In this document: positions 35,967 through 44,575 of the stretch, one piece after another
Numbering within the stretch: the stretch's first letter is position 1
Layout: each line of letters opens with the position of its first letter
NCBI GenBank assembly: GCA_963709355.1
Contig: CAVPVY010000005.1
Location: forward strand, 496,001 to 560,000
Length of the DNA stretch: 64,000 nucleotides
Origin: PLOWO2-12-38-17 sp963709355
GTDB taxonomy: Bacteria; Planctomycetota; Brocadiia; Brocadiales; Brocadiaceae
Direction: 5' to 3'
Notes under the pieces: model-generated
The model's input: the letters and a program-made list of their open reading frames with translations, nothing else
The model's database searches: none
What the model was told of the DNA's origin: nothing
Position numbers and translations under genes: made by a program

Positions 35967-37010
35967 ATGAAGGTAGACTTAAAAGATTTAACAACTCTTT
36001 TAGTTAAGAATTTGTTGTTTGCTATTGTACCAGTTTTAATTTCAGGCGTTATATGCAAAGCGCAAGAGAACTATTACATTCCTGGCGGTACAGTAAAAGA
36101 GCGGTTAATAGAAGGAATTGGACGTACACAGCATTGTATAGATTTTTGTGTTCATGATTTTGCTTCTTTGGATGTTAGCAAAGAATTGTTAGTGGCAAGA
36201 GAAAGGGGCGTTCGCGTACGCATTGTGGTTGTGGAGAATAACAGTACGGCTGTAAAAGGCTTGCTTGCAGAGTTTTTGGTAAATAAAGGCTTTGACGTCA
36301 GAGTCTTGAGGTCGGGGTTTAATGGTAACGAAAAGGAAGATTTTATTATTTTCGATGAGAGAACTTTAGTCACGGGTGCTTATAACTGGCTGGCATATAA
36401 AAACAGAAATATTTGTAACGATGTCATAATTTATTACGACACTGAACGTATCTGTACATATAAGAACATGTTTTACAGGTTGTTTGCAGACGGCGAAGCC
36501 GTGCCTGTAAAGGAGTTGGTCGCAACGAGCGCTATACCTCAATACGGTACAGTTACTAACATTGCAGAGGCAGAACAGACGAATAAAGGTAATATACCAT
36601 CTGAAGAAAAGTTAGTTGCATCTGAGATATTGAATAAAACTGTTCCCGAAACAACTTCAGTAGATTTTATTGGCTTATCCTTTGAAGAAATGATAAACAA
36701 ATTTGGCAAAGGCAGTACACTTTCCCGCTCGGAGAAAAGAAACCTATGGAAGAAGTATAAAAACAAATATGTGCTATGGAGGGGCATTATTGTCCATAGA
36801 GGAATGGGACGGGTTGATTGGAATCGAGTTGGGGTAAGTTTTAAGGACGGTAGAAATGCTGATGCTGAAATTATGTTTGATTGGAAGCTGTTTGAGAAGG
36901 TTACATCTATGGAAATAGGTACTACTATTACTTTTACTGGTAAACTGGTTTCACGACCCGGATTAAACTCGCCTTGCCGCATTGAAGATGTGAATTTAGT
37001 TGAAAAGTGA
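35967..37010 (+). CDS. Secreted PLD-like protein with inactive HKD motif
   Basis: 347 residues from the ATG at 35967; a TTG at 35949 overlapping nnrD is an alternative. A hydrophobic segment (about residues 13-32) is a signal or anchor. A phospholipase D-like domain (about 35-170) is recognised by the FIIFDERTLVTGAYNWLAYKN block, but the usual HxK reads KED, so catalysis is unlikely. A linker is followed by a C-terminal domain of about 110 residues (YVLWRGIIVHRGMG, TITFTGKLVSR) with an OB-fold feel. Function unknown. Confidence 0.65.
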   Translation: MKVDLKDLTTLLVKNLLFAIVPVLISGVICKAQENYYIPGGTVKERLIEGIGRTQHCIDFCVHDFASLDVSKELLVARERGVRVRIVVVENNSTAVKGLLAEFLVNKGFDVRVLRSGFNGNEKEDFIIFDERTLVTGAYNWLAYKNRNICNDVIIYYDTERICTYKNMFYRLFADGEAVPVKELVATSAIPQYGTVTNIAEAEQTNKGNIPSEEKLVASEILNKTVPETTSVDFIGLSFEEMINKFGKGSTLSRSEKRNLWKKYKNKYVLWRGIIVHRGMGRVDWNRVGVSFKDGRNADAEIMFDWKLFEKVTSMEIGTTITFTGKLVSRPGLNSPCRIEDVNLVEK

Positions 37011-37084
37011 AATTTTATATAGGCAAATATTTCGGAAGTAAATTTTTATATTAATTTCTTATCTAATTTTTAGGAGGGTAATGT

Positions 37085-37423
37085 ATGAAAAAGATTACTG
37101 CAATTATTAGGGAAGACAGGTTTTCTATGGTAAAGGATGCATTATCGGACATTGGTTATCCAGGGATGACAGTAACAGAAGTAAAAGGACACGGAAACCA
37201 GAAAGGCATTACTGAACAGTGGCGCGGGAGGACTTATACGACAGACTTTTTAAAGAAGATGCAGATTGAAATAGTGGTTTCAGATAAAGAAGTAGAGAAG
37301 ATTTTACAGTGTATCGTGAAAGAATCGCAAACAGGGAGTATCGGCGATGGGAAGATATTTATAAGTCCAATTGAGAATGCCATCCGTATCCGAACCGGAG
37401 AAAAAGGCGAGGCGGCGATTTAG
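37085..37423 (+). CDS. Nitrogen regulatory PII protein
   Basis: 112 residues. MKKITAIIREDRFSMVKDAL, GMTVTEVKGHGNQKG, the T-loop with GRTYTTDFLKKMQIEIVV and the C-terminal GDGKIFISPIENAIRIRTGE are all PII. The T-loop Tyr is retained. It binds ATP/ADP and 2-oxoglutarate and tunes nitrogen metabolism. A strong ribosome site (TAGGAGGG) precedes the ATG. No ammonium transporter or glutamine synthetase lies beside it, so glnB versus glnK cannot be decided. Confidence 0.92.
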   Translation: MKKITAIIREDRFSMVKDALSDIGYPGMTVTEVKGHGNQKGITEQWRGRTYTTDFLKKMQIEIVVSDKEVEKILQCIVKESQTGSIGDGKIFISPIENAIRIRTGEKGEAAI

Positions 37424-37629
37424 CTGATATTTATACAAAAAATAAATAACGGTTATTTATGGTTGATAATATACGGATAGTAAAAAAGTTTTGTAAAATT
37501 TAAATTTATTGTTTGTTAATGTTAATTGCTAATAGAACAAAGAGGGGGGATAATAGTAAAAATAGGGTCTAGAAATTTTGTATAAAATTGAATTGTTTAT
37601 AAGAAATCTTAGTTTCAAATAATGCGAGC

Positions 37630-38553
37630 ATGATTATGGGAGCTGCTGAACTAAATGTTGTGACAGGCGCATTCAGTTATACAGGGAAGTATATAACTGA
37701 AAAACTACTTTTGATAGGAGAACGGGTCAGGACGCTTACTGCTCATCCCAATCGCGGGAATATGTTCAGCAACCGCGTTGATGCCTTCCCATTTAATTTC
37801 GATAACCCGCTAGAATTGATAAAGAGTCTGGAGGGCGCCGCTACCCTATACAATACATATTGGGTGCGCTTTCCATACAGGCAGATTACATATGATAAAG
37901 CGGTTAATAATACAAAAGCGCTTATCAATGCTGCAAAAGAAGCAGGAATCCGCAGGATTGTCCACATCAGTATTACAAACGCCTCTGAAGAATCTCCATG
38001 TGCGTATTTTAAAGGGAAAGGGATTCTGGAAAAATTTATTATTCAATCAAAATTATCCTATGCCATAATTAGGCCAACGGTGATTTTTGGGCATGAAGGC
38101 ATCCTCATAAATAATATTGCTTGGTTTCTGAGACATTTACCTGTCTTTGCTGTTATGGGGTCTGGTGATTACAAATTACAGCCTGTCTTTGTTGAAGATG
38201 TGGCGGAGATAGCTGTAAATGCAGGTCATCGTGGTGATAATGTGATAATTAACGCCATCGGTCCTGAAATATATCCATATGAAGGACTTGTTAGATTAAT
38301 TGCCAGCAAGATTCATAGCAAATCAAAGATTATTCATTTAAAACCAGCGCTTGCCCTTTTCTTTTCAAATCTTATTGGGTTTTTTGTTAATGATGTGATA
38401 TTAACTGAGGATGAAATTGACGGGTTAATGTCGAATCTTTTAATCTCAAAAGACCCACCAACAGGGAAAGTGCGATTGAGCGCTTGGCTGGATAAGAATA
38501 TTAATATCGTTGGAAGTAGTTACGCCTCAGAGCTAAGCCGGCATTATCGTTAA
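37630..38553 (+). CDS. NAD(P)-binding epimerase-like protein
   Basis: 307 residues of the atypical short-chain dehydrogenase type. NVVTGAFSYTGKYITEKLL is a TGxxGxxG-like nucleotide motif, then HISITNASEESPCAYFKGKGILE (Y-x3-K site), IIRPTVIFG and VFVEDVAEI. It resembles the NDUFA9/NmrA-like group, which often binds NADPH without strong catalysis. Start is ATG 37630 or ATG 37636. Alone between the PII gene and the convergent ahb operon. Confidence 0.8.
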   Translation: MIMGAAELNVVTGAFSYTGKYITEKLLLIGERVRTLTAHPNRGNMFSNRVDAFPFNFDNPLELIKSLEGAATLYNTYWVRFPYRQITYDKAVNNTKALINAAKEAGIRRIVHISITNASEESPCAYFKGKGILEKFIIQSKLSYAIIRPTVIFGHEGILINNIAWFLRHLPVFAVMGSGDYKLQPVFVEDVAEIAVNAGHRGDNVIINAIGPEIYPYEGLVRLIASKIHSKSKIIHLKPALALFFSNLIGFFVNDVILTEDEIDGLMSNLLISKDPPTGKVRLSAWLDKNINIVGSSYASELSRHYR

Positions 38554-38694
38554 AGCGTTTAATTCTATTGAAATAATTTTACTCATCCATATTCAGTCAA
38601 ATAATAATCTGCTTTAAATACGATTGCAAAAATACCTTGCAAGTTTGTAGTTACGCTGACAGTGAAATACAAAAGAATCTAATATCCCGCGCCC

Positions 38695-39165
38695 TCATAT
38701 CCTTACCCCAACCTTCTTAAATTCCTTTTCGCTGTAAAGGATGATGTAATCGTTTAGACCTGTCTTTTCCTTTATAGCCAGTATCACTGCCTCGCATTCA
38801 GGGTCGGTGTAACCGTGAATCATTGTAAAGACGTTGTATCCCCAATCTGGATAGGTGGGCCGTTCATAACAATGGGTTACCTCTTCAAAGCCTGCCATAA
38901 TATTGCCTACCTCATCAACGCGTTCCTTTGGTACCTTCCATACACACATGGCATTAGCGTCAATACCAATCTTGCGGTGGGCAATAGATGCGGCAAGACG
39001 CCTGATTTTTCCAGTATCCAGCAGGTTTTTGAGCCTCTGCATTATCTCGTCCTCCGTCATTCCAAGTGCGTTGCCTATATCTTTATATGGGGTTTTCGTT
39101 ATGGGTAAACCTTCTTGAATGTATTTTATAAGTTTTATATCAATATCTTCTTTTGTGTTTTTCAT
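38695..39165 (-). CDS. ahbB: Siroheme decarboxylase subunit AhbB
   Basis: 156 residues. The N-terminal winged-helix is of Lrp/AsnC type (YKDIGNALGMTEDEIMQRLKNLLDTGKIRRLAASI), and the core has THCYERPTYPDWGYNVFTMIHG, the pattern of AhbB. With AhbA it removes two acetate side chains of siroheme to give 12,18-didecarboxysiroheme, the alternative route to heme in sulfate reducers, archaea and anammox bacteria. The protein is not expected to be a transcription factor despite its fold. It is the last gene of a three-gene operon. Confidence 0.88.
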   Translation of the reverse strand: MKNTKEDIDIKLIKYIQEGLPITKTPYKDIGNALGMTEDEIMQRLKNLLDTGKIRRLAASIAHRKIGIDANAMCVWKVPKERVDEVGNIMAGFEEVTHCYERPTYPDWGYNVFTMIHGYTDPECEAVILAIKEKTGLNDYIILYSEKEFKKVGVRI

Positions 39166-39173
39166 AATTTTAT

Positions 39174-39641
39174 TTAATATATCTTGAAACGGACTCCGAT
39201 TTTAAATTTTTTTACTGTGGGCAAACTTCTTACGGTTAGTCCTGTCCTTTCTTCAATTTCTTTTAACCTGCTTTTAAGTTCCTCGTCATCCTCTGCCGAC
39301 ATGGTAAACCACATATTGTAAGGAATATTTTTATTCCTGCCCTTTCGCAGGTAATTGTGAGATACACCGCTGTACCCATTTATGATGGCGCTCACCTCGT
39401 CAATGCGATCTTCAGGGACTTTGATTGTGGCAAGCGTTGCCTCCCTGCCCATAGCCTGCGTATTGATAATAGGGGCAAGCCTCCTCACATATCCCTTTTT
39501 AATCATAAACTTTATGCGTTCAATGATTGTATCTTCATCTATACCTAGTTCTTTGCTTAGTTCCTGAAAGGGCCTTGAAACAACAGGGAGATTGGATTGT
39601 AAACGGTGAAGTATTTTTTTGTCAGTATCACTGAGTATCAT
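39174..39641 (-). CDS. ahbA: Siroheme decarboxylase subunit AhbA
   Basis: 155 residues, Lrp/AsnC fold. It opens LSDTDKKILHRLQSNLPVVSRPFQELSKELGIDEDTIIERI and has VSHNYLRKGRNKNIPYNMWFTM, the AhbA/NirD-type active site. It works with AhbB, whose gene starts eight bases downstream. Its start overlaps the stop of the sulfite-reductase-like ferredoxin by four bases (ATGA). Confidence 0.87.
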   Translation of the reverse strand: MILSDTDKKILHRLQSNLPVVSRPFQELSKELGIDEDTIIERIKFMIKKGYVRRLAPIINTQAMGREATLATIKVPEDRIDEVSAIINGYSGVSHNYLRKGRNKNIPYNMWFTMSAEDDEELKSRLKEIEERTGLTVRSLPTVKKFKIGVRFKIY

Positions 39642-40519
39642 ATCTTCTTTTTAATTTCCTCTATGCCTTGTTGTTCAATAAGCGTTCTGAAACGATGTTC
39701 GGTCTTACTAGAAAGTATGATGTCAACGCACACATCGAGCGCTTTTAGTGCAGCGGATTCGTCTGCCTGCGGCAATAAATCTAAGGCGAATTTGGGATGT
39801 CTTCCAACCTTCCCACCAATCACTACACGGTATTTCTTTTCTTTAGCCTTTATTGAGCCAGTAGGGCACACCTTTGCACATAATCCGCAATTTACGCACT
39901 TTTCCATGTCAATAGCTACGTGTGTATTTTTTATAATAATTGCATCTTCACGGCACGTCTCCACGCATTTCATACACTCGATACATGCACAGGCAGTATC
40001 TATGTTAACAGGCTCTATTGCATGCACGCCGAAATCCTTTATCTGCGGCATGGAACAACTGTTTGGGCATCCCGATACAGACAGCTTCATGGTATGGTGC
40101 GGGAGGATTTGTCCTTCAGTATTGTCCATTACTTTCTCAGTAAAATGTATTTCTTCCAGTTTGTTTTTGAGTTTTTCCGCTAAGATTCTGGAGTCTGTAA
40201 TAAGAAAGGGACAGCTTACCTCAGCACCTCTGCATGTTTTAACCTGATAAAGAATTGGTTTCCCGTTTTCATCGAAATATTTAGAGTATTTTCTCAATAT
40301 GGAGAGTTTTTCGTTATTTTTGGTTTGCGGTTGTTTCGTAACTGTTTGCTGTGAACTAGTTTTATCCATAAACCTATCCCTGGCGGTAATTACGTCGGAT
40401 TCTGTTACCACGTTTCTTCCGCGCTCGCGGACAAGCGTTTCTATCTTTTCTCGCACAAGCTTTTGTATAAATGAAGGCACTTTTTCTAGTAATAAGGATG
40501 CTGATTTATCCCAGTCCAA
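39638..40519 (-). CDS. PCP_red / sulfite-reductase-like 4Fe-4S protein
   Basis: The start is taken as TTG (40519), preceded by AAGGAG (40527-40532), giving about 293 residues; an ATG at 40549 lies before the ribosome site. Residues up to about 60 resemble the small PCP_red domain (DWDKSASLLLEKVPSFIQKL, RGRNVVTESDVI). The middle carries a nitrite/sulfite reductase ferredoxin-type block with CRGAEVSCPF and SVSGCPNSCSMPQIKDFG (siroheme and 4Fe-4S Cys). Two 4Fe-4S motifs follow (CIECMKCVETC, CVNCGLCAKVC). It leads the ahbA-ahbB operon with a 4-base overlap, so a role in siroheme or heme maturation is likely. Confidence 0.85.
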   Translation of the reverse strand: MDWDKSASLLLEKVPSFIQKLVREKIETLVRERGRNVVTESDVITARDRFMDKTSSQQTVTKQPQTKNNEKLSILRKYSKYFDENGKPILYQVKTCRGAEVSCPFLITDSRILAEKLKNKLEEIHFTEKVMDNTEGQILPHHTMKLSVSGCPNSCSMPQIKDFGVHAIEPVNIDTACACIECMKCVETCREDAIIIKNTHVAIDMEKCVNCGLCAKVCPTGSIKAKEKKYRVVIGGKVGRHPKFALDLLPQADESAALKALDVCVDIILSSKTEHRFRTLIEQQGIEEIKKKI

Positions 40520-40798
40520 AACTAAACTCCTTAAAGAAAAAAGCCACAATAGAAATTGCGGCAGTTTATTTAGCAGATGTTTATTTGAGTAAATTTTAGA
40601 ATTATAAAAGCGTCAATTTAATCATAAGTTATATATGTCCTTGTAGCCAGAAAGCTGACTGTCAAAGTCAGATTAATTGATGCTTAAGCAAGTAAACGGT
40701 CGTCAGAATAACACACTTTTATTATATTTTAAAAAGGTGAATTGTCAATTTTAAATTTTAAAGGGGCTTCTTATGATGATTTTATAAATTATTCTGCC

Positions 40799-40827
40799 TT
40801 GACATTTGACTTGGTGTTACATATATT
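40799..40827 (+). promoter_or_regulatory. Sigma-70 promoter upstream of nucleotidyltransferase
   Basis: TTGACA (40799-40804) and TATATT (40822-40827) with a 17-base spacer, 74 bases before the ATG at 40901. It should also serve the TPM gene, which overlaps the end of the first. Confidence 0.65.
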
Positions 40828-40900
40828 TTGGGATATTGTAAAAGGTTGTTTACTTGTAGTAGGTTAATATTAATAATAATTCTAATATTTGGTAATATAA

Positions 40901-41656
40901 ATGGAAACACTCATGTTATCGAATTTATCATCGGAGACACAAAAGGCAATAGGGCCATTTTTGTCAGACATTCTTGAAAGCCATAAAGAGGATATTATTT
41001 CGATATATGTAATTGGCAGCGCTGTTACAAAAGATTTCCATGTAAAGCATTCGGATATTAATACGCTGATTATTGTAAAAGAAATAAAAATTCCGTTTTT
41101 TGATTTTATTGCTGCACTCGGCAAGCGTTACGGCAAACGAAAGATACGCGCCCCGCTTGTTATAACCCGCGATTACATCAGTCGCTCCATGGAAGTGTTC
41201 CCGATTGAGTTTTTAGATATGAAAACGATAAATCGGCTTGTCTATGGAGAGGATATTTTAAGGGATGTAAAAATTGAAAAAGCTGATATTCGTTTGCAGT
41301 GTGAGCGTGAATTGAAGGGCAGGCTTCAGCATCTTTGTCAGGGATACATTAAAGCTATGGGAAACAGGAAGGTGTTAAAGGATTTATTTGTTGGTTCATT
41401 ATCAGGTTATTTTCCGATATTTAGAGGGATTCTTTGTTTGTATGGGAAGGGAATTCCTAAAGAGAAGGGAAATGTTTTGTATGCATTGGATGAGTGCTGC
41501 AATGTTGATACGAATGTATTTAGAAAACTGCTTGATATAAAATCTAAAGATGACTATCCAACAATTGAGGTATTAAAGGAAATATTTAAAGAATTGTACA
41601 GCGTTCTGGATGTTATTATAAAAAAGGTTGATGAATTCGGGAGTGAACATGCATAG
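40901..41656 (+). CDS. Nucleotidyltransferase-fold protein
   Basis: 251 residues. IGSAVTKDFHVKHSDINTLII is a Pol-beta nucleotidyltransferase motif (GSxxxxDxN form; the usual second Asp is Asn). The rest is helical, like the four-helix HEPN/MNT-type domain of KNTase-like proteins. A function in nucleotidyl transfer is not certain because of the altered Asp. It overlaps the TPM gene by eight bases and is cotranscribed with it and probably lemA. Confidence 0.65.
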   Translation: METLMLSNLSSETQKAIGPFLSDILESHKEDIISIYVIGSAVTKDFHVKHSDINTLIIVKEIKIPFFDFIAALGKRYGKRKIRAPLVITRDYISRSMEVFPIEFLDMKTINRLVYGEDILRDVKIEKADIRLQCERELKGRLQHLCQGYIKAMGNRKVLKDLFVGSLSGYFPIFRGILCLYGKGIPKEKGNVLYALDECCNVDTNVFRKLLDIKSKDDYPTIEVLKEIFKELYSVLDVIIKKVDEFGSEHA

Positions 41657-42431
41657 AAAAGTTCTTTATAATTACTTTAGCGTGTTTGTTCTTTTCCTTT
41701 GCCTGTGCTCGATTACACTGGCACAGGAGATACCATTCCCAAAAAGATATGTTGAAGACAGGGCAAATATCATTACCGATGCTGTAGAAGGGGGTCTTAA
41801 TGGTTATTTACAAGAGCTTGAGCAGAAGACAGGCGCACAGATGGTTGTTCTTACAATCAATACAACCGGGGGCATCCACATAGAGACTTATTCTATTGAA
41901 CTTGCCACAAAATGGAAATTGGGACAAAAGAGTAAAGACAATGGTGTCCTTATGGTTATTGCGAAGGACGATCGTTCTTATAGAATTGAGGTTGGATACG
42001 GTTTAGAAGAAATACTGCCCGATAGCTTTTGTGGTTCGGTTGGAAGGTCATATTTCGTATCCAATTTCGAAAAAGAACAGTTTAGCATGGGTATATTTCA
42101 GGCTGCTGTAGTTGTGATACATAAGATTGCAGCATATAACGGTGTGGAAATTACCGGGATGCCTAGTATAAAAGAATTGAGAAAAAGATCGGCAGGAACC
42201 CAGAATCCCTTGTTTTCACTATTAGTACTGCTGGTTGGATTGCCGTTCTTAATAAATTTTTTCTTTGGCAGGAGACGCTCCTCACGGTTATGGTGGGGTG
42301 GTCCTCCCATCATATTCGGTGGTCCTAGGGGTTTTGGTTCCAGCGGTTCTGGTGGGTTTGGGGGTTTTGGAAGTTTTGGAGGCGGTATGGGTGGTTCATT
42401 CGGCGGTGGCGGGGCGTCTGGAAGGTGGTAG
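41649..42431 (+). CDS. TPM-domain membrane protein (YgcG-like)
   Basis: The ATG at 41649, preceded by GGGAG, gives about 260 residues. A signal peptide (about 1-25, ending LAQE) is followed by a TPM domain (PFPKRYVEDRANIITD, LATKWKLGQKSKDNGVLMVI, RIEVGYGLEEILPD), one transmembrane segment (about 185-205) and a long Gly/Ser/Phe-rich tail. Such proteins pair with LemA in many bacteria. The partner lemA follows at 42509. Confidence 0.88.
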   Translation: MHRKVLYNYFSVFVLFLCLCSITLAQEIPFPKRYVEDRANIITDAVEGGLNGYLQELEQKTGAQMVVLTINTTGGIHIETYSIELATKWKLGQKSKDNGVLMVIAKDDRSYRIEVGYGLEEILPDSFCGSVGRSYFVSNFEKEQFSMGIFQAAVVVIHKIAAYNGVEITGMPSIKELRKRSAGTQNPLFSLLVLLVGLPFLINFFFGRRRSSRLWWGGPPIIFGGPRGFGSSGSGGFGGFGSFGGGMGGSFGGGGASGRW

Positions 42432-42508
42432 TATTCAATGCAACAATGTAAAGCGTAAAGCGCAAAGTGGATTTATTTTTGTAACATCACAATCAGGGTA
42501 AAAAATAT

Positions 42509-43072
42509 ATGAAAAAGATAATTCCTGTTATCGCTATTGTTGCAATCTTAGGTATTATTTTTGGCGTATGGTATGTCAAGGGATATAATAAAGTTATTGC
42601 CTTGAATGAGGATGTTAAGAATACATGGGCACAGGTGGATACCCAACTCAAGAGGAGGTATGACCTTATTCCCAATCTTGTAGAGACCGTTAAGGGTTAC
42701 GCATCGCACGAGAAAGAGATTTTTGAGAAACTTGCTGAGGCAAGAAAGGGTTACTTTAGTGCCGGAACGGTTGAGGATAAGGCAAAGGCTGCAACACAAA
42801 TAGAAGGGTTTCTATCGCGCCTGTTAATGTTTAGAGAAACTTATCCTGAACTAAAGGCAAATGAGTCGTTTCTCAAACTACAGGATACGCTGGAAGGCAC
42901 AGAAAACCGCATCGCAGTGGAACGTAAGCGATATAATGACAGTGTAAAAGACCTTAACGCGTACATCAAGAGTTTTTATGGTAGATTCTTTGCCGGGCGT
43001 GTCGGGGTAACAGAGGCAAGGTACTTTGAGGTTGCAGAAACGGAGAAGGAAGTACCAAAAGTGAAATTCTAG
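42509..43072 (+). CDS. lemA: LemA-family protein
   Basis: 187 residues. One N-terminal transmembrane segment (IIPVIAIVAILGIIFGVWYV), then the LemA core: YNKVIALNEDVKNTWAQVDTQLKRRYDLIPNLVETVKGYASHEK and VERKRYNDSVKDLNAYIKSF. It has a coiled-coil-like periplasmic or cytoplasmic domain. The pairing with TPM is a known neighbourhood. Function unknown. Confidence 0.9.
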   Translation: MKKIIPVIAIVAILGIIFGVWYVKGYNKVIALNEDVKNTWAQVDTQLKRRYDLIPNLVETVKGYASHEKEIFEKLAEARKGYFSAGTVEDKAKAATQIEGFLSRLLMFRETYPELKANESFLKLQDTLEGTENRIAVERKRYNDSVKDLNAYIKSFYGRFFAGRVGVTEARYFEVAETEKEVPKVKF

Positions 43073-43126
43073 TTGGGGATTTCATTCTTAATATGAGTTG
43101 TTGAGATTATAAAATTAAAGGTCGGT

Positions 43127-43345
43127 ATGATTATCTGCGAAAATCCGCGTACTGAAAAAACAAAAATGAATAAATGTAAAGATAAAAAATATCCCTGTGA
43201 TGATTGTTTTAGTTGCCAGTTCTGCAGCGATGAACGCTGCGCCGCGTGTTTGTGTAACACTCACAAAACTAGGCAACTGAGTACGGAAGAACAGATTGCC
43301 TTATATAATGCTTTAAACAAGGATATCTGTTGTAATTATAAATGA
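43127..43345 (+). CDS. Small cysteine-rich protein
   Basis: 72 residues; an internal ATG at 43166 (MNKCKDKKYPC) is an alternative start. A cluster of ten Cys within CKDKKYPCDDCFSCQFC and DERCAACLCNTHK suggests one or two zinc or iron-sulfur sites. A short helical tail follows. Not recognised as a family. It sits just before the cassette region at 43.4 kb. Confidence 0.5.
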   Translation: MIICENPRTEKTKMNKCKDKKYPCDDCFSCQFCSDERCAACLCNTHKTRQLSTEEQIALYNALNKDICCNYK

Positions 43346-43417
43346 CACTTGATTGATTCGGGATCAAAGATTTGCAGACTTGCTCTAAAAGTGAAACAAA
43401 CGCATCAGACCTCTTTG

Positions 43418-43620
43418 TTATGCAAATAACAATTTACGATACTCTGGTTTAGGAACAGGGTCGTCGAATTCCTTCGAATGCTTAATCCACAAATCAAATG
43501 CTTCTTTGATATTCGAAAGCGCATCAGTATGAGAATTGCCATGGGGAATGCAGCCATGAGGTTCAGAAGTTTCTGTAACGACCAAGCAAGGGGCACGGCA
43601 GTTTTCTTGCAGCGTCCTTT
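43418..43620 (-). pseudogene. HicB-like antitoxin remnant
   Basis: The reverse frame ending at 43418 reads VTETSEPHGCIPHGNSHTDA, ALSNIKEAFDLWIKHSKEFD, then PVPKPEYRKLLFA, which matches the C-terminal two thirds of HicB-type antitoxins (GDT.EEAL.NI.EAL.LWL). No start codon precedes it: the frame runs straight back into the half attC site at 43600-43638, so the beginning of the gene was lost. No HicA toxin gene is next to it. Confidence 0.65.
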
Positions 43621-43638
43621 TTGAGCGCCTTGTTAGGC
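43600..43638 (-). other. Truncated attC (left half)
   Basis: On the reverse strand GCCTAAC (43638-43632) followed by AAGGCGCTCAAAAAGGACGC is the usual left half of a proteobacterial-style attC. The first seven bases are the exact complement of GTTAGGC at 44447-44453, which starts the Mrr-like cassette. The right half is missing and hicB sequence follows. Confidence 0.6.
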
Positions 43639-43690
43639 TGTCCTTTCTGTGTTGAACATTAATGGTCGCTGTCCATGTTTACGTGCCTGT

Positions 43691-44435
43691 TTATGCTAAC
43701 GATTCTGGAGTGTGGTTCTCACAAGAATTAATTGTCTGTCCTTTTTGCATTTCGATCAGGCTATTTACGTCCCATAGCGTGATGTTTTTTCCATGAACAA
43801 ACTCGTAAACTCCTTTTGAAAATCCATTCTTGGAAATCAGTATCGCTCGTGGCGCCTTAAAATGCTGAAGGGTGCCATATAGTTCCCTTGCTACCGAGGG
43901 GGACACGCGCGATGTATGTGTTTTGCACTGGATAACCGTTCCATCTGTTAGGAGCACGTCCACACCTTTATAGCCTGATGCAGGAGTAACTCTTGCGGAG
44001 TACCCGGCTTTATTCAGTAAATTTGCGACTTAATACTCAAATTGTCTGCCAGTTAAAGCATCCCAAAAAGCAAATTGAGTCCTAACAAACCATCGGTCAT
44101 ATTGCTTTTTAGCATTTTCGTAACGTTTTAACCCGTCATAGAAGCACTTGCCTAAGTAGTTATCCAACAATGTATACGAAACCACACCGGGAATTAGTCC
44201 CCCAAAGGGTTAAAAATAGTCCGAGTAGAGACCAATTACCAATTGCGCTAAAAGCTCATACCCAGAAACAAAAGTCAGCAATAACAACCAACAACGACAA
44301 GAAGACCATTACGAATTTCAATTTAAACCGCTTTTGGAGTTGTTCCTTTAGAGAGTCTTCCATGAGGTTAAAATCGCTGAGATGTGGCTTTTTCATCGAT
44401 TCCCGTTCTAAAGTTTCTTCTGCTTCTGTATCCAT
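43691..44435 (-). pseudogene. Mrr-like membrane restriction endonuclease, broken
   Basis: Pieces of one gene on the reverse strand. ATG at 44435 starts a coiled N-terminus with a transmembrane segment (VMVFLSLLVVIADFCFWV), then TGA; the same frame continues AFSAIGNWSLLGLFLTLWG. After a one-base shift at a run of five G, LIPGVVSYTLLDNYLGKCFY and QFAFWDALTGRQFEY follow, then TAA (44030-44032) and VANLLNKAGYSARVTPASGY, GVDVLLTDGTVIQCKTH, an Mrr-type PD-(D/E)XK site (D, then Q-x-K). Three lesions. It fills a cassette between two attC sites. Confidence 0.75.
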
Positions 44436-44446
44436 TTAGTATGTGT

Positions 44447-44575
44447 GCCTAACGACGGAATTGAGCGGCAACTGCAGACGACACACAGAGAGCAAACGCA
44501 TGCGTTTGCTCTCATTTTCACGAAGGCAAGGCGGCAGCCCGAAGGGGTTGTCCGCTCGAATGACTTATTATAACA
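44447..44575 (-). other. Integron attC site (long)
   Basis: On the reverse strand the right end is GTTAGGC (44453-44447), a perfect R' core. GAGCGGACAAC near the left pairs with GTTGCCGCTC near the right with one unpaired base. The stem top contains a perfect 26-base palindrome (44488-44513), giving a VCR-like long hairpin. The left R'' box is poor. The stop of the toxin gene lies at the left edge. Confidence 0.7.

Noticed and set aside
38695..39641. Two Lrp/AsnC transcription regulators
   Set aside because: The fold is Lrp-like, but the active-site patterns (CYERP..WGYNVFTM and HNYLR..YNMWFT) are those of siroheme decarboxylase.
43405..43596. Open frame on the reverse strand over the HicB relic
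   Set aside because: Another frame of the same strand gives clear HicB sequence; this one has no protein-like pattern.
44170..44439. Forward open frame opposite the Mrr-like relic
   Set aside because: It is antisense to a recognisable, though broken, gene and has no family pattern.
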